From contig NZ_JAHUZE010000002.1 of the NCBI RefSeq assembly GCF_019218265.1, forward strand, positions 682,001 to 746,000: a DNA stretch of 64,000 nt. The letters are read 5' to 3'. This DNA is from Maritimibacter dapengensis. GTDB taxonomy: Bacteria > Pseudomonadota > Alphaproteobacteria > Rhodobacterales > Rhodobacteraceae. Position numbers and translations under genes: made by a program. This document shows positions 34,858 through 43,453 of the stretch, in pieces; positions within the stretch are counted from its first letter, which is position 1; each line of letters begins with the position of its first letter. Under the pieces are notes generated by a model. It did no database searches and was not told where the DNA came from. It saw nothing but the letters and a program-made list of their open reading frames with translations.

Positions 34858-35508
34858 TTACCCGATCAATTCGGGAAGAAGCCGCGCGGCCTCGTCGGCA
34901 GGGGCGGCAAGAGCGTCGCGATCCTCGCCCGGGTGAAACCGCGCCCGCATCGCGCTCGCCAACGGCCTGGGTTCGAGCACAAGAACCTTCGGCCCGATAT
35001 GGGCCGTTTCCACCTGCCAGCTCCGCGCAAGCGCCATCTGCGCCGCCTTCGTCGCGCCGTACGCGCCGAAAAACTTCTCGCCCGCGTGGTCGTCGGCGAA
35101 AAACGCGGCGGTGCCGTCCTTGCCCAGAAGCGGGCTGACATAGGCGATGAGACGAGCGGTCGCATCCACGTTCACGCCAAGCGACTTGGCCCAGTCTTTC
35201 GTGGTCAGCGCGACATGGTCCGCGGGCATGAGCTGTTGCGCCTCGATGGCCGTATGCAACCAAAGATCGACTTTGCCCCAGCGTTCGTGGATCGCCGCGC
35301 AAAGCTGCTGCATTGCGTGGTCTTCGGTAATGTCCATCGGCGCCAGCGTCGCGTCGCCGCCCTTCGCCTTGATCCGGTCGTCCACGTCTTCGAGCGCGCC
35401 AGTTGTCCGGGCAACCGCAACGATGTGATATTCGGGCGCGAGGGCTTCGGCAAAGGCGGCGCCAAGCCCGCGTGAGGCTCCGGTAATAAGGGCGATCTTT
35501 TCGGACAT
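34858..35508 (-). CDS. Short-chain dehydrogenase/reductase, atypical active site
   Basis: An SDR of 216 aa. It has the cofactor motif TGASRGLGAAFAEAL (9-23), an NVDATARL-type NNAG-equivalent region and the catalytic YGATK (YxxxK). The serine normally 13 residues before the tyrosine is missing: that region reads FFADDHAGEKFFGAY. Either catalysis uses another residue or the enzyme is altered. ATG 35508 has CGGAGA upstream; an ORF extension to 35679 is not supported. The closest general similarity is to the YciK-like group. The substrate is unknown. Confidence 0.82.
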   Translation of the reverse strand: MSEKIALITGASRGLGAAFAEALAPEYHIVAVARTTGALEDVDDRIKAKGGDATLAPMDITEDHAMQQLCAAIHERWGKVDLWLHTAIEAQQLMPADHVALTTKDWAKSLGVNVDATARLIAYVSPLLGKDGTAAFFADDHAGEKFFGAYGATKAAQMALARSWQVETAHIGPKVLVLEPRPLASAMRARFHPGEDRDALAAPADEAARLLPELIG

Positions 35509-35630
35509 GCGTGTCTCCGCTTGGGTTTCGCGAGGTATCTCACCCGTGCGCAGGGCTGTCCAGTGCGGCATGGACGCATGTGTCTCGCACGCTGCGACCT
35601 TCGCGGGCCCGCGTGAAGCGTTCCCCCACG

Positions 35631-35987
35631 CTAGTCGAGAGACGTCAGCTTCAGGCGGATCAATTGATCCAGCACCCAATCAGGAAGTGCTGTATCGTAT
35701 GGCACCCTGATGGCGGATTTCGATGTCATGAACCCTTCACCCTCGACCCGTTCCTTGATGCGCGGAACGATACTTCCCGAAAACGGTGTGACGTTGATGT
35801 GGTCCTTGAACGCCGCAATGCCGATCAAGATGTCACCCGTCGGACCGCGCCAAGCCGGGATCTTGTATGAAATGACGGCCTCGCATCCTTCGGGCAGCCG
35901 TGTCGCGATCCGTGCCGACAAGGCATCCATAGCGGCCCGTTGCTGAGCCGGCAGGGTGGCGAGATAGGTGTCGTGCTGGTCGCGCAT
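35631..35987 (-). CDS. DUF1801 (YdhG-like) domain protein
   Basis: A small protein of 118 aa with the DUF1801 pattern: YLATLPAQQRAAMDALSARI at the start, EAVISYKIPAWRGP near 36-49, and HINVTPFSGSIVP. The fold is related to frataxin-like/YdhG proteins; the function is undefined. ATG 35987 is preferred; an upstream GTG at 36008 would add seven residues. It stands alone, 120 bp from the SDR gene. Confidence 0.82.
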   Translation of the reverse strand: MRDQHDTYLATLPAQQRAAMDALSARIATRLPEGCEAVISYKIPAWRGPTGDILIGIAAFKDHINVTPFSGSIVPRIKERVEGEGFMTSKSAIRVPYDTALPDWVLDQLIRLKLTSLD

Positions 35988-36064
35988 AGGCACAGCATTG
36001 CCGCTCACGTGACGTCGGGCAATGCCGAAAAGCCGCGACCATAAAGACAGACGCGTGCGCGACC

Positions 36065-36352
36065 TCAGCCGATCCGAAGCGGCGGAATGAACACCGAGTT
36101 TCCGTTGGACCGGGTCACAACGACGCCCGCTTCGCTGATTTCGAACACCTGCCCGATGCGGGTCTCGTTGCCTTCCTTAACAGTCTGGACCTCTCCGTTT
36201 TCCGTGCGGAACAGCGCGGTCATGGTCCCGGGCTTGCCGGTAATCCCGATCAACGCGAGTTGATCGAGCGGCAATTCACCGTGCTTCGTGGCGTTCTTCG
36301 CCACGACTTCGCTCGTCGCGCCCGCCTGCGTCGGCGCGTTCGTATCGGCCAT
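36065..36352 (-). CDS. Small PilP/GspC-like (HR-domain-like) protein
   Basis: A 95-aa protein whose second half resembles the small beta domain of PilP and GspC: LALIGITGKPGTMTALFR, an NGEVQTVKEG turn, then GQVFEISEAGVVVTRSNG. It lacks the membrane anchor or lipobox of true pilus proteins, and no pilus or type II secretion genes are nearby. AGGTG six bases upstream supports ATG 36352; a longer in-frame start at 36394 is weaker. The function is not predictable. Confidence 0.6.
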   Translation of the reverse strand: MADTNAPTQAGATSEVVAKNATKHGELPLDQLALIGITGKPGTMTALFRTENGEVQTVKEGNETRIGQVFEISEAGVVVTRSNGNSVFIPPLRIG

Positions 36353-36524
36353 TTTGTCACCTTTTCGTCGCGAGGGGAGTGGACCTCGCTTCACGTTAGA
36401 GGCGGGCGGTTAACATCGGGTTTGGAGAAATGGAAAGAGGCGCAGAACGTGCTGCGCCGAGAATGGCCGAGGCAAAGCGCCGGAACCGGCAGAAACTGGC
36501 CGACGCGCCTTGTGAGACAGGGGA

Positions 36525-36544
36525 ACGCGGGCCGAAACCCGCGT
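36525..36544 (-). terminator. Hairpin after purF
   Basis: ACGCGGG (36525-36531) and CCCGCGT (36538-36544) pair with a 6-nt loop, 11 bp after the purF stop. The T tract is poor. A second perfect 7-bp hairpin follows at 36439-36458. Confidence 0.4.
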
Positions 36545-36554
36545 CGGGGCGCGG

Positions 36555-38027
36555 TTACTCGGCCGCTTTCAGCTCGAAACCTTTCGCGATCATGTCGCGC
36601 GGCTCGATAGGATATTCGCCCGAGAAGCAGGCATCGCAATACGCCGGCCGGTTCGGATCGCGCCCTTTCGCCTCGCCCACGGCGCGATAGAGCCCGTCGA
36701 GCGAGATGAACTTCAGACTGTCGACCTCGAGATGCTCGCGCATCTCGTCTTCCGACATGGTCGCCGCCAGCAATTGCTCGCGTTCCGGCGTGTCGACACC
36801 ATAGAAGCACGGCCATGCGGTCGGCGGGCTGGCGATGCGGAAATGCACCTCCGCCGCGCCAGCATCGAGGATCATGTCCTTGATCTTGCGGCTCGTGGTT
36901 CCGCGCACGACCGAGTCGTCCACAAGGATCACGCGTTTTCCCTGAATGAGCGCCCGGTTCACGTTGAGCTTCAGCCGCACGCCCATGTTGCGGATCTGCT
37001 CCGTGGGCTCGATGAAGGTCCGGCCCATATACTGGTTCCGGACAATCCCCATCGCGTAAGGGATACCGCTTTCCTGGCTGTAACCGATGGCCGCAGGCGT
37101 GCCGCTGTCGGGCACCGGACAGACGAGATCGGCCTCGACCGGGTTCTCCCGCGCCAGTTCGACCCCGATCTGGCGGCGCGTCTCATAGACAGATTGCCCA
37201 CCGATGATCGAGTCGGGGCGCGAAAAATAGACATGCTCGAAGATGCAGAAACGCGGCGTCTGCGGCCGGAACGGACGGCGGCTTTCGACACCCTCATGGG
37301 TGATGACGACCATCTCGCCCGGCTCGATCTCACGCACGAATTTCGCACCGATGATGTCCAGCGCACAGGTCTCCGACGACAGAACCCAACCATCGCCGAG
37401 CTGTCCGAGCACCAGCGGGCGCACGCCCAGCGGATCACGGACCCCGATCAGCTTGGTCCGCGTCATCGCAACGACCGAAAACGCCCCCTCGACCCGGCGC
37501 AACGCGTCTTCGAGCCGTTCGGCGATGTTCTTTTGCATCGACCGCGCCATCAGGTGAATGATGCATTCCGAGTCGCTCGACGACTGGAAAATCGAACCGC
37601 GTCCGATCAATTCGGTGCGCAGCTCGTCGGCATTGGTGATATTGCCGTTATGCGCAATCGCCGCACCGCCCATCGAAAACTCGCCGAAGAACGGCTGCAC
37701 GTCGCGGATCGCAGCGCCTTTTTTCCCGGCGGTGGAATACCGCACATGCCCGATGGCCAGCGGGCCGGGCAATGTTTCCATCAACGATTGCTTGGTGAAA
37801 TTGTCGCGCACATACCCGAACCGCCGGGCCGAGTTGAACCCGATCTCGGGGTCGTGGCTCACGATCCCGCCGGCTTCCTGCCCGCGATGTTGCAGTGCGT
37901 GAAGCCCGAGGGCGACGAAATTGGCGGCATCGGTCAGACCGATCACACCATAGACCCCACATTCTTCCTTGAGTTTATCGTCATCGAAAGGATGGGCGGG
38001 CGGCATTGCTTTGCGGCAAGCAGACAT
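36555..38027 (-). CDS. purF: Amidophosphoribosyltransferase PurF
   Basis: Catalyses the committed step of purine synthesis: PRPP plus glutamine to 5-phosphoribosylamine. The 490-aa protein has a propeptide before the catalytic Cys23 (KEECGVYG), as in the Bacillus-type enzyme. The N-terminal Ntn glutaminase has HRGQE and HVRYSTAG. The PRPP loop is VILVDDSVVRGTTS. Four cysteines placed as in the [4Fe-4S] enzyme are visible (FCIFEHVY, WPCFYGVD, and two in YCDACFSG). An oxygen-sensitive cluster is therefore expected. cvpA lies 98 bp upstream. Confidence 0.97.
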   Translation of the reverse strand: MSACRKAMPPAHPFDDDKLKEECGVYGVIGLTDAANFVALGLHALQHRGQEAGGIVSHDPEIGFNSARRFGYVRDNFTKQSLMETLPGPLAIGHVRYSTAGKKGAAIRDVQPFFGEFSMGGAAIAHNGNITNADELRTELIGRGSIFQSSSDSECIIHLMARSMQKNIAERLEDALRRVEGAFSVVAMTRTKLIGVRDPLGVRPLVLGQLGDGWVLSSETCALDIIGAKFVREIEPGEMVVITHEGVESRRPFRPQTPRFCIFEHVYFSRPDSIIGGQSVYETRRQIGVELARENPVEADLVCPVPDSGTPAAIGYSQESGIPYAMGIVRNQYMGRTFIEPTEQIRNMGVRLKLNVNRALIQGKRVILVDDSVVRGTTSRKIKDMILDAGAAEVHFRIASPPTAWPCFYGVDTPEREQLLAATMSEDEMREHLEVDSLKFISLDGLYRAVGEAKGRDPNRPAYCDACFSGEYPIEPRDMIAKGFELKAAE

Positions 38028-38125
38028 GGGCGTCAGGTCCGAATCCTGTGGCAGCGTGCCTCCTACTTAACGAAGGGGCAGGGCGCTGTCACGGGCCACC
38101 GCGGGCATTGTAACGGTTTTATGTC

Positions 38126-38701
38126 TTATTCGACGGTGACGGGTCCGTTGGCCGTGCAGGTCGAGACGAGTTCCTCGTAACGCTCGACGATCCAGCCCGG
38201 CGCATCTTCGGGAATCTGTTCGTTGAGGCTGTCCTTGGACCGGGCAAAGACCTTGGCCGTGCGCGAATTGTCCACCGCGGCGATGGTGTCGGCGGTCACC
38301 ACGTTGTCATAGACGATAAGCGCCACCGCGATCAGCAGGATCGCACGAAGCACACCGAAAACGAACCCCAGCGCCTTGTCCACGCCCGAGAGCGCCGAGC
38401 GCTGGATGACCGAAGAAAACAACGGCGTGAAGAGAGACACGACCACGAGTGCAAGCGCCAGAACGGCTGCGAAGCTCGCAATCACGGACAATTCGCAACT
38501 GTCCGAGAAGAAGTCGCCGATATACGGGATCTCCTTGACCAGCGGCACGAATTGCGGCGCGAAGAGATAGGCGATGACGGCGGCGGCGACCCATCCGACG
38601 ATGGCCATGCCTTCCCTTACGAAGCCGCGGGAATAGGCGAGGATGGCCGAGACCAGAATCACCAATGCGACGATGCCGTCGACTATCGTAAACCCGTCCA
38701 T
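38126..38701 (-). CDS. cvpA: CvpA family membrane protein
   Basis: A 191-aa inner-membrane protein with four hydrophobic helices (about 6-24, 31-48, 72-95, 110-132). Early GFVREGMAIVGWVAAAV matches the CvpA family, and ALSGVDKALGFVFGVLRA is its second signature. In E. coli CvpA is linked to purF and to colicin V and envelope phenotypes. The C-terminal ~55 residues are soluble. The order radA-cvpA-purF is common in Rhodobacterales. Confidence 0.9.
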   Translation of the reverse strand: MDGFTIVDGIVALVILVSAILAYSRGFVREGMAIVGWVAAAVIAYLFAPQFVPLVKEIPYIGDFFSDSCELSVIASFAAVLALALVVVSLFTPLFSSVIQRSALSGVDKALGFVFGVLRAILLIAVALIVYDNVVTADTIAAVDNSRTAKVFARSKDSLNEQIPEDAPGWIVERYEELVSTCTANGPVTVE

Positions 38702-38725
38702 CTGTCCGTCCCTTGTTTTTTGCGG

Positions 38726-40093
38726 CTATCCGGCGCCGAACATGTCTCCGACGAACCCCGCCAGATCCGGATAGGACCGGACCGAAAGGCCGCCTTTCCC
38801 GCCCGCCTTGGAGCGGTCCGGGATGATCGCCGTTGTGAAACCAAGTTTTTCCGCCTCTTTCAACCTGTTTTCGGTCTGCCCCACCGGGCGCAGCGCGCCA
38901 GAGAGAGAGATTTCGCCGAAAACCACGGCTTCTCGGGGCAGGGCGGCATCTTCCCGCGCAGACAGAAGTGCGGCGGCGACCGCGAGGTCGGCGGCAGGTT
39001 CAGACACCCGAAGTCCGCCCGCGACGTTGAGATAGACGTCCAGACCTGCAAAAGGGATGCCGCAGCGCGCTTCGAGCACGGCGAGGATCATGGCGAGCCT
39101 GCCTGCGTCCCAGCCCAGAACGCTCCGGCGCGGTTGGCTCAGGGTCGAGGGCGAGACCAGCGCCTGAAACTCGACCAGCACCGGCCGCGTCCCCTCGATC
39201 CCGGCAAAGACGCAGGAGCCGGGCGCGGCCTCTTCCCTGTCCGACAGGAAAAGCGCCGACGGATTGCCCACCTCGGCCAATCCGCCACCGGTCATCTCGA
39301 ACACGCCGATCTCGTCGGCGGGGCCAAAACGGTTCTTCACCGCGCGCAGAATGCGAAACTGATGCCCGCGCTCGCCTTCGAAATAAAGCACCGTATCGAC
39401 CATATGCTCGACCACGCGGGGGCCTGCGATCTGGCCTTCCTTGGTGACGTGACCGACAAGGATCACAGCCACGCCGCGTTTCTTGGCAAAACTCACGAGC
39501 TCATGCGCCGCAGCACGTACCTGGCTCACGCTCCCCGGCGCGCTGTCGACGTTGTCCGCCCACATGGTCTGGATCGAATCGATGATTGCCAATCCGGGGC
39601 GCTCGGTCTCGAGCGTCGTGAGGATGTCGCGCAAATTGGTTTCGGCGGCGAGTTGCACCGGCGCATCCGCCAGCCCGAGCCGCTGCGCACGCATCCGCAC
39701 CTGCGCACTGGCCTCCTCGCCGGACACGTAGATGGTCTTCACACCCTGTCGCGCAAACCGTGCCGCGGCCTGCAAGAGCAACGTCGATTTCCCGATCCCC
39801 GGATCGCCACCCACCAGCACCGCCGACGCGGGCACCAGTCCGCCGCCCAGCACCCGGTCCAGTTCCTCCATGCCCGACGTGGTGCGCGGTGGCGGCACCT
39901 CGTTCGCCGCCAGATCGCTCAGAACCATCGTCGCGCCGCGCTTCGCCCCGAGCGATTTCTTCGCCGGACCCGACGAAAGAGGTTTTTCCTCGACGATGGA
40001 ATTCCACTCGCCACAGGCCTCGCACCGGCCTGACCATTTGGAAAAGGACGCCCCGCAGGACTGGCAGACATAGGAAGAACTGGGTTTCGCCAT
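38726..40093 (-). CDS. radA: DNA repair protein RadA (Sms)
   Basis: RecA-related branch-migration helicase of 455 aa. It begins with a C4 zinc finger (CQSCG, CEACG). Walker A is GGDPGIGKST. The RadA-specific KNRFGP motif is present. A C-terminal Lon-like domain contains GGLRVSEPAADLA and GEISLSGALRPV. ATG 40093 is preferred; an upstream GTG (40108) would add five residues. cvpA follows 24 bp downstream. Confidence 0.96.
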   Translation of the reverse strand: MAKPSSSYVCQSCGASFSKWSGRCEACGEWNSIVEEKPLSSGPAKKSLGAKRGATMVLSDLAANEVPPPRTTSGMEELDRVLGGGLVPASAVLVGGDPGIGKSTLLLQAAARFARQGVKTIYVSGEEASAQVRMRAQRLGLADAPVQLAAETNLRDILTTLETERPGLAIIDSIQTMWADNVDSAPGSVSQVRAAAHELVSFAKKRGVAVILVGHVTKEGQIAGPRVVEHMVDTVLYFEGERGHQFRILRAVKNRFGPADEIGVFEMTGGGLAEVGNPSALFLSDREEAAPGSCVFAGIEGTRPVLVEFQALVSPSTLSQPRRSVLGWDAGRLAMILAVLEARCGIPFAGLDVYLNVAGGLRVSEPAADLAVAAALLSAREDAALPREAVVFGEISLSGALRPVGQTENRLKEAEKLGFTTAIIPDRSKAGGKGGLSVRSYPDLAGFVGDMFGAG

Positions 40094-40143
40094 GAGCTCT
40101 TTTTTCACGCGGATAGTGGGGGCGCAAGATCACCCGGTCCCCT

Positions 40144-40218
40144 TCATTGTTCCGAAAATACTTCGGGAGGGACGGGGCGTTCGCCCCGCGAACGGCACGC
40201 GGGAGGGCTGGCCCTCCC
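40144..40218 (-). repeat. Intergenic hairpin element, copy C
   Basis: On the reverse strand two hairpins occur in order: GGGAGGGC/GCCCTCCC (40218-40211, 40208-40201) and CGGGGCG/CGCCCCG (40188-40182, 40179-40173). They are followed by TCCCTCCC and GAAGTATTTT, then GGAACAATGAAG. It lies just after the PqiA-like gene in that gene's sense. The tail matches copy B. Confidence 0.7.
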
Positions 40219-40237
40219 GACGGGTCGGAGGGTCGCG

Positions 40238-40762
40238 TCAGCGGCGCTCCGAGACCGTTTGGCGCGGTTTCCACATGGACACGAGAAGCGAGGCCAGTAC
40301 GCAGAACGTGAAAAGATAGAGCCCCCAGCCAACCTCGACCCGCGTCATCGCGACCCCCTTGATGATCACGACATAGAGCGCCATCAGGAAGATATCGGCC
40401 ATCGCCAACCGCCCGAGAAAACCGAACAATGGCTTCAATAGCCCCCAGCTGATCCCGGAATGCATCAGCGCCATCCCGATCACCTTCACCGCCGGGCTGA
40501 GAATCGCGAAAATCGCGACGACAAGCGCGAGCAGGATATCCTCGCCCCACAGCGCGCCAAGTCCGGAGATCACGCTCACCTCCTTCAGTCCCAGAAGTGG
40601 AAGGTTCAGCCCGGCGCGCAGAAGCGGGGCAAACCACGCGATGGGGAACAGGACGATCAGCGACAGGTTCAAGGCAACGATCCAACGTGGCGCAGTCATC
40701 TGACCGGCCCGCCGCGATGTCTTGATCGTCTTCGTGCCCGTCATGGGACGTTGTGCATCCAT
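40238..40762 (-). CDS. PqiA-domain (paraquat-inducible protein A-like) membrane protein
   Basis: A 174-aa protein with four predicted membrane helices (about 27-48, 74-99, 117-137, 145-163). It is a single PqiA-type unit without the zinc-ribbon cysteines of full PqiA. Motifs GLKEVSVISGL and HSGISWGLLKPLFGFLGRLAMADIF resemble the PqiA/YebS family, which is linked to lipid trafficking across the envelope. GGGAG upstream supports ATG 40762. The neighbouring MlaE/MlaF-like genes fit a lipid-related role. Confidence 0.78.
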   Translation of the reverse strand: MDAQRPMTGTKTIKTSRRAGQMTAPRWIVALNLSLIVLFPIAWFAPLLRAGLNLPLLGLKEVSVISGLGALWGEDILLALVVAIFAILSPAVKVIGMALMHSGISWGLLKPLFGFLGRLAMADIFLMALYVVIIKGVAMTRVEVGWGLYLFTFCVLASLLVSMWKPRQTVSERR

Positions 40763-40876
40763 GTCATGTCTCCCGAGTGCCGTTCACGTCACGTGCGACC
40801 AGCTGCACCCGTCTAGGTAAGTCGCGACGGTCTGTGGTTTAACCTGCATTCCGTCAACAAACCGGTTCCCGCACCC

Positions 40877-41593
40877 TCACCGCGACAGAAACCGGGCGAG
40901 GAGCGGGTCTTTGGCACCATCGAGATCCTCCACCGGCCCTTGCCAGCGGGCGCGACCCGCATCGAGCAAAAACACCTCGTCGGCAATGGCGCGGATCGAG
41001 GCCATGTCATGGGTGATCGTCATCGCCGCCGCGCCCAGATCGGTGACGAGACTTCGGATGAGCGCGTCGATCTCGCCCGCCGTAACCGGATCGAGCCCGG
41101 AATTCGGCTCGTCGAAGATCAGCAGACGCGGACGCCCGAGAATGGCGCGTGCCAGCCCGACGCGCTTCTGCATCCCACCCGAAAGATCGGAGGGGAGCAG
41201 ATCGGCCACCCGCGCGTCCAACCCGACCTTGTCCAGAGCCTCCAGTGCAGCATCCTTCGCGGCCCGCCGCCTCACCCGCTTCGGGCCGTGGCGCAGTCGA
41301 AACGCCACGTTCTCCCAGACCGGCAGGCTGTCGAACAGCGCCGCGCCCTGAAACAGAACGCCTGTCTGTGTCATCAACCCGCGTCGCACCTTCGCCGACA
41401 TCGGCGCGCCGTCGATCATCACCTGGCCCGCGTCCGCTGCCATCAGACCCAGCGCGATCCGCGCAAGCACCGATTTGCCGGTCCCCGACCGCCCGAGAAT
41501 GGCCAGGGATTGGCCGGAGACGATCTCCAATGAGACGTCCTCGAGCACGGGGACGCCACCGAAAGACTTGGCGATATGGTCGAGCCGGATCAT
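40877..41593 (-). CDS. mlaF: ABC transporter ATP-binding protein, MlaF-like
   Basis: A 238-aa ATPase. It has Walker A GRSGTGKS (34-41), a Q-loop in GVLFQGAALFDSLPVWENV (typical of MlaF/Ttg2A), the signature LSGGMQKRVGLARA, Walker B LLIFDEPNSGLDP and the switch His in ITHDM. It should drive phospholipid transport between inner and outer membrane with the MlaE-like permease. ATG 41593 overlaps the permease stop (ATGA). No mlaD, mlaC or mlaB gene is visible here. Confidence 0.88.
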   Translation of the reverse strand: MIRLDHIAKSFGGVPVLEDVSLEIVSGQSLAILGRSGTGKSVLARIALGLMAADAGQVMIDGAPMSAKVRRGLMTQTGVLFQGAALFDSLPVWENVAFRLRHGPKRVRRRAAKDAALEALDKVGLDARVADLLPSDLSGGMQKRVGLARAILGRPRLLIFDEPNSGLDPVTAGEIDALIRSLVTDLGAAAMTITHDMASIRAIADEVFLLDAGRARWQGPVEDLDGAKDPLLARFLSR

Positions 41594-42375
41594 GCGGAAA
41601 AGAACGCCCCGGTCAGCGCCACATTCGCCGCGAGGATCAGGATCGCGGCCCACTGCACGGCGGATTTCACCGCCTGTCCGACACCGCGTGCGCCCCGACC
41701 GGCATTCAGCCCCGCGTGACAGGCCAGCGTCACCGCAATCAGCCCGAACACGGCCCCCTTGATGAGCGACAGCGCGATATCGGCCTCGGTCAGGAAGTTC
41801 CAACTCGTCTCGACATAGCTTTCGGGCGTGAAGCCAAGCTGACCGGTCGCGACCGCGAACCCGCCGAACAAGCCAAGCACATCGCCCACGCCGACCAGAA
41901 CCGGCACCGTCACGACGCCCGCCAACACGCGCGGCGCGGTGAGATAGGTCATAGGATCGGTCGACAGTGTCACCAGCGCGTCCACCTGCTGGGTCACTTT
42001 CATCGTCGCGATTTCGGCGGCGATGGAGGAGGTGACCCGCGCCGCGATCATCAGCCCGACCATCACCGGCCCCAATTCCCGGACAATCCCGATGGCCACG
42101 ATCTGCGGCACGACCATCTCGGCGGACAGGCGCGATCCGCCCGCATGGATCTGAAGCGCCAGCGCCGCGCCGGTGAACACCGCCGTCAATCCGACGATGG
42201 GCAAGGACAGCCAACCGACCTGAAGGAACGCCCGCGCGATTTCGCGTGGAAAACGGATCGTGAGGGGCAGGCGCAGAAGCGCGTCGAGGAAAAAGAGCGT
42301 CACGTTGCCCAGCCGCGCCAATCCCCTGCGCGTGCCCCGCCCGAGAAGGGCAAGGGGCCTGAGCAGCGGGTTCAC
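41590..42375 (-). CDS. mlaE: MlaE-type ABC permease
   Basis: A 261-aa MlaE/YrbE permease with about five hydrophobic segments. [25 protein letters not shown]-like [32 protein letters not shown] (the conserved permease core) and an [17 protein letters not shown] stretch fit the family. It starts at GTG 42375, overlapping the alr stop (GTGA), and ends overlapping mlaF. Alanine racemase, MlaE and MlaF form one reverse-strand operon, an unusual pairing of wall-precursor and lipid-transport genes. Confidence 0.87.
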   Translation of the reverse strand: MNPLLRPLALLGRGTRRGLARLGNVTLFFLDALLRLPLTIRFPREIARAFLQVGWLSLPIVGLTAVFTGAALALQIHAGGSRLSAEMVVPQIVAIGIVRELGPVMVGLMIAARVTSSIAAEIATMKVTQQVDALVTLSTDPMTYLTAPRVLAGVVTVPVLVGVGDVLGLFGGFAVATGQLGFTPESYVETSWNFLTEADIALSLIKGAVFGLIAVTLACHAGLNAGRGARGVGQAVKSAVQWAAILILAANVALTGAFFSA

Positions 42376-43421
42376 ATGCGCCCCCGCGCGTAATGACGGG
42401 TATAACGGTGGCCCAATTGGGTCAGGATCTCATAGCCGATCGTCCCCGTCGCATCGGCCAGATCATCGACCACCTGATGCGGCCCGAGCAGGCCAAGGCT
42501 CGCGGGCGAAACATCCAGATGCGTGACGTCCACCCCGATCAGGTCCATCGACACCCGGCCGACGATGGGGCAGGGCGTGTCCTCGAAGAACATCACCCCG
42601 ATATTGGACAGATGCCGGGTAATGCCGTCCGCATATCCGCCCGAGACGGTGGCGATCTTCGCAGGCCGCTCCGCAATCCACGAATTGCCGTAACCGACGC
42701 TTTCGCCAACCTTGATGTCGCGCACCTGTATCACTGGCAGGTCGAGGTCCACGACCCGGTGCGCATCGACGAAAGGCCGCGCGCCGTAAAGCCCGATACC
42801 GGGGCGCGTAAGGTCGAAATGATAATCCGGGCCAAGCAGGATGCCCCCCGTCGCCGCGAGCGACAGGGGCACGGCCAGCCCATGCGTCATGTCGAGGAAT
42901 TCGGCAAGCTGGCGCGGGTTCATCTCGTGCTCCGCCTCGTCCGCGCAGGCGAGATGCGACATGATGAGCCGCGGCCCCGCATCCAGAACGATGTCACGCA
43001 CGGCGGCCCATTCGGCGGGTTCCATGCCGAGCCGGTTCATGCCGCTGTCGAGTTGAATGCCGAAAGGCGATCCGGGCAGGGCCTCCAGATGCCGGGTCAG
43101 TTGATCGACCGAATTGATCATCGGCACGAGGTTCAGGTCGTGGATCATGTCGGTGTCACCCGGCATGTGTCCCCCGAAGACCGAGATTTCCGGCCCCGGA
43201 CCCAAAGCCTCGCGCAACGCCGCGCCTTCTTCGGCCACGGCGACGAAAAAGCGCCGCGCACCGGCGGCAGCGAGAGCGCGCCCGGCCTTGGCCACACCTG
43301 TGCCATAGGCATCCGCTTTGACCACGGCTGCGGTCTGCACATGGCTCGCGCTCATCGCGTCCAGCGCGCGCCAGTTCGCGGCCAGCGCGTCGAGGTCGAT
43401 TGTAAGTTTACCCGTTCCCAT
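42372..43421 (-). CDS. alr: Alanine racemase
   Basis: A pyridoxal-phosphate enzyme of 349 aa interconverting L- and D-alanine for peptidoglycan. The PLP lysine is Lys35 in VVKADAYG. The second catalytic base tyrosine lies in [18 protein letters not shown] and RPGIGLYG are family motifs, and [13 protein letters not shown] is near the end. First gene of the alr-mlaE-mlaF operon. Catabolic DadX-type use cannot be excluded. Confidence 0.94.
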   Translation of the reverse strand: MGTGKLTIDLDALAANWRALDAMSASHVQTAAVVKADAYGTGVAKAGRALAAAGARRFFVAVAEEGAALREALGPGPEISVFGGHMPGDTDMIHDLNLVPMINSVDQLTRHLEALPGSPFGIQLDSGMNRLGMEPAEWAAVRDIVLDAGPRLIMSHLACADEAEHEMNPRQLAEFLDMTHGLAVPLSLAATGGILLGPDYHFDLTRPGIGLYGARPFVDAHRVVDLDLPVIQVRDIKVGESVGYGNSWIAERPAKIATVSGGYADGITRHLSNIGVMFFEDTPCPIVGRVSMDLIGVDVTHLDVSPASLGLLGPHQVVDDLADATGTIGYEILTQLGHRYTRHYARGRM

Positions 43422-43453
43422 GCGGCGTGGTTTGTCGCTCCCTGCCGGTCAGG

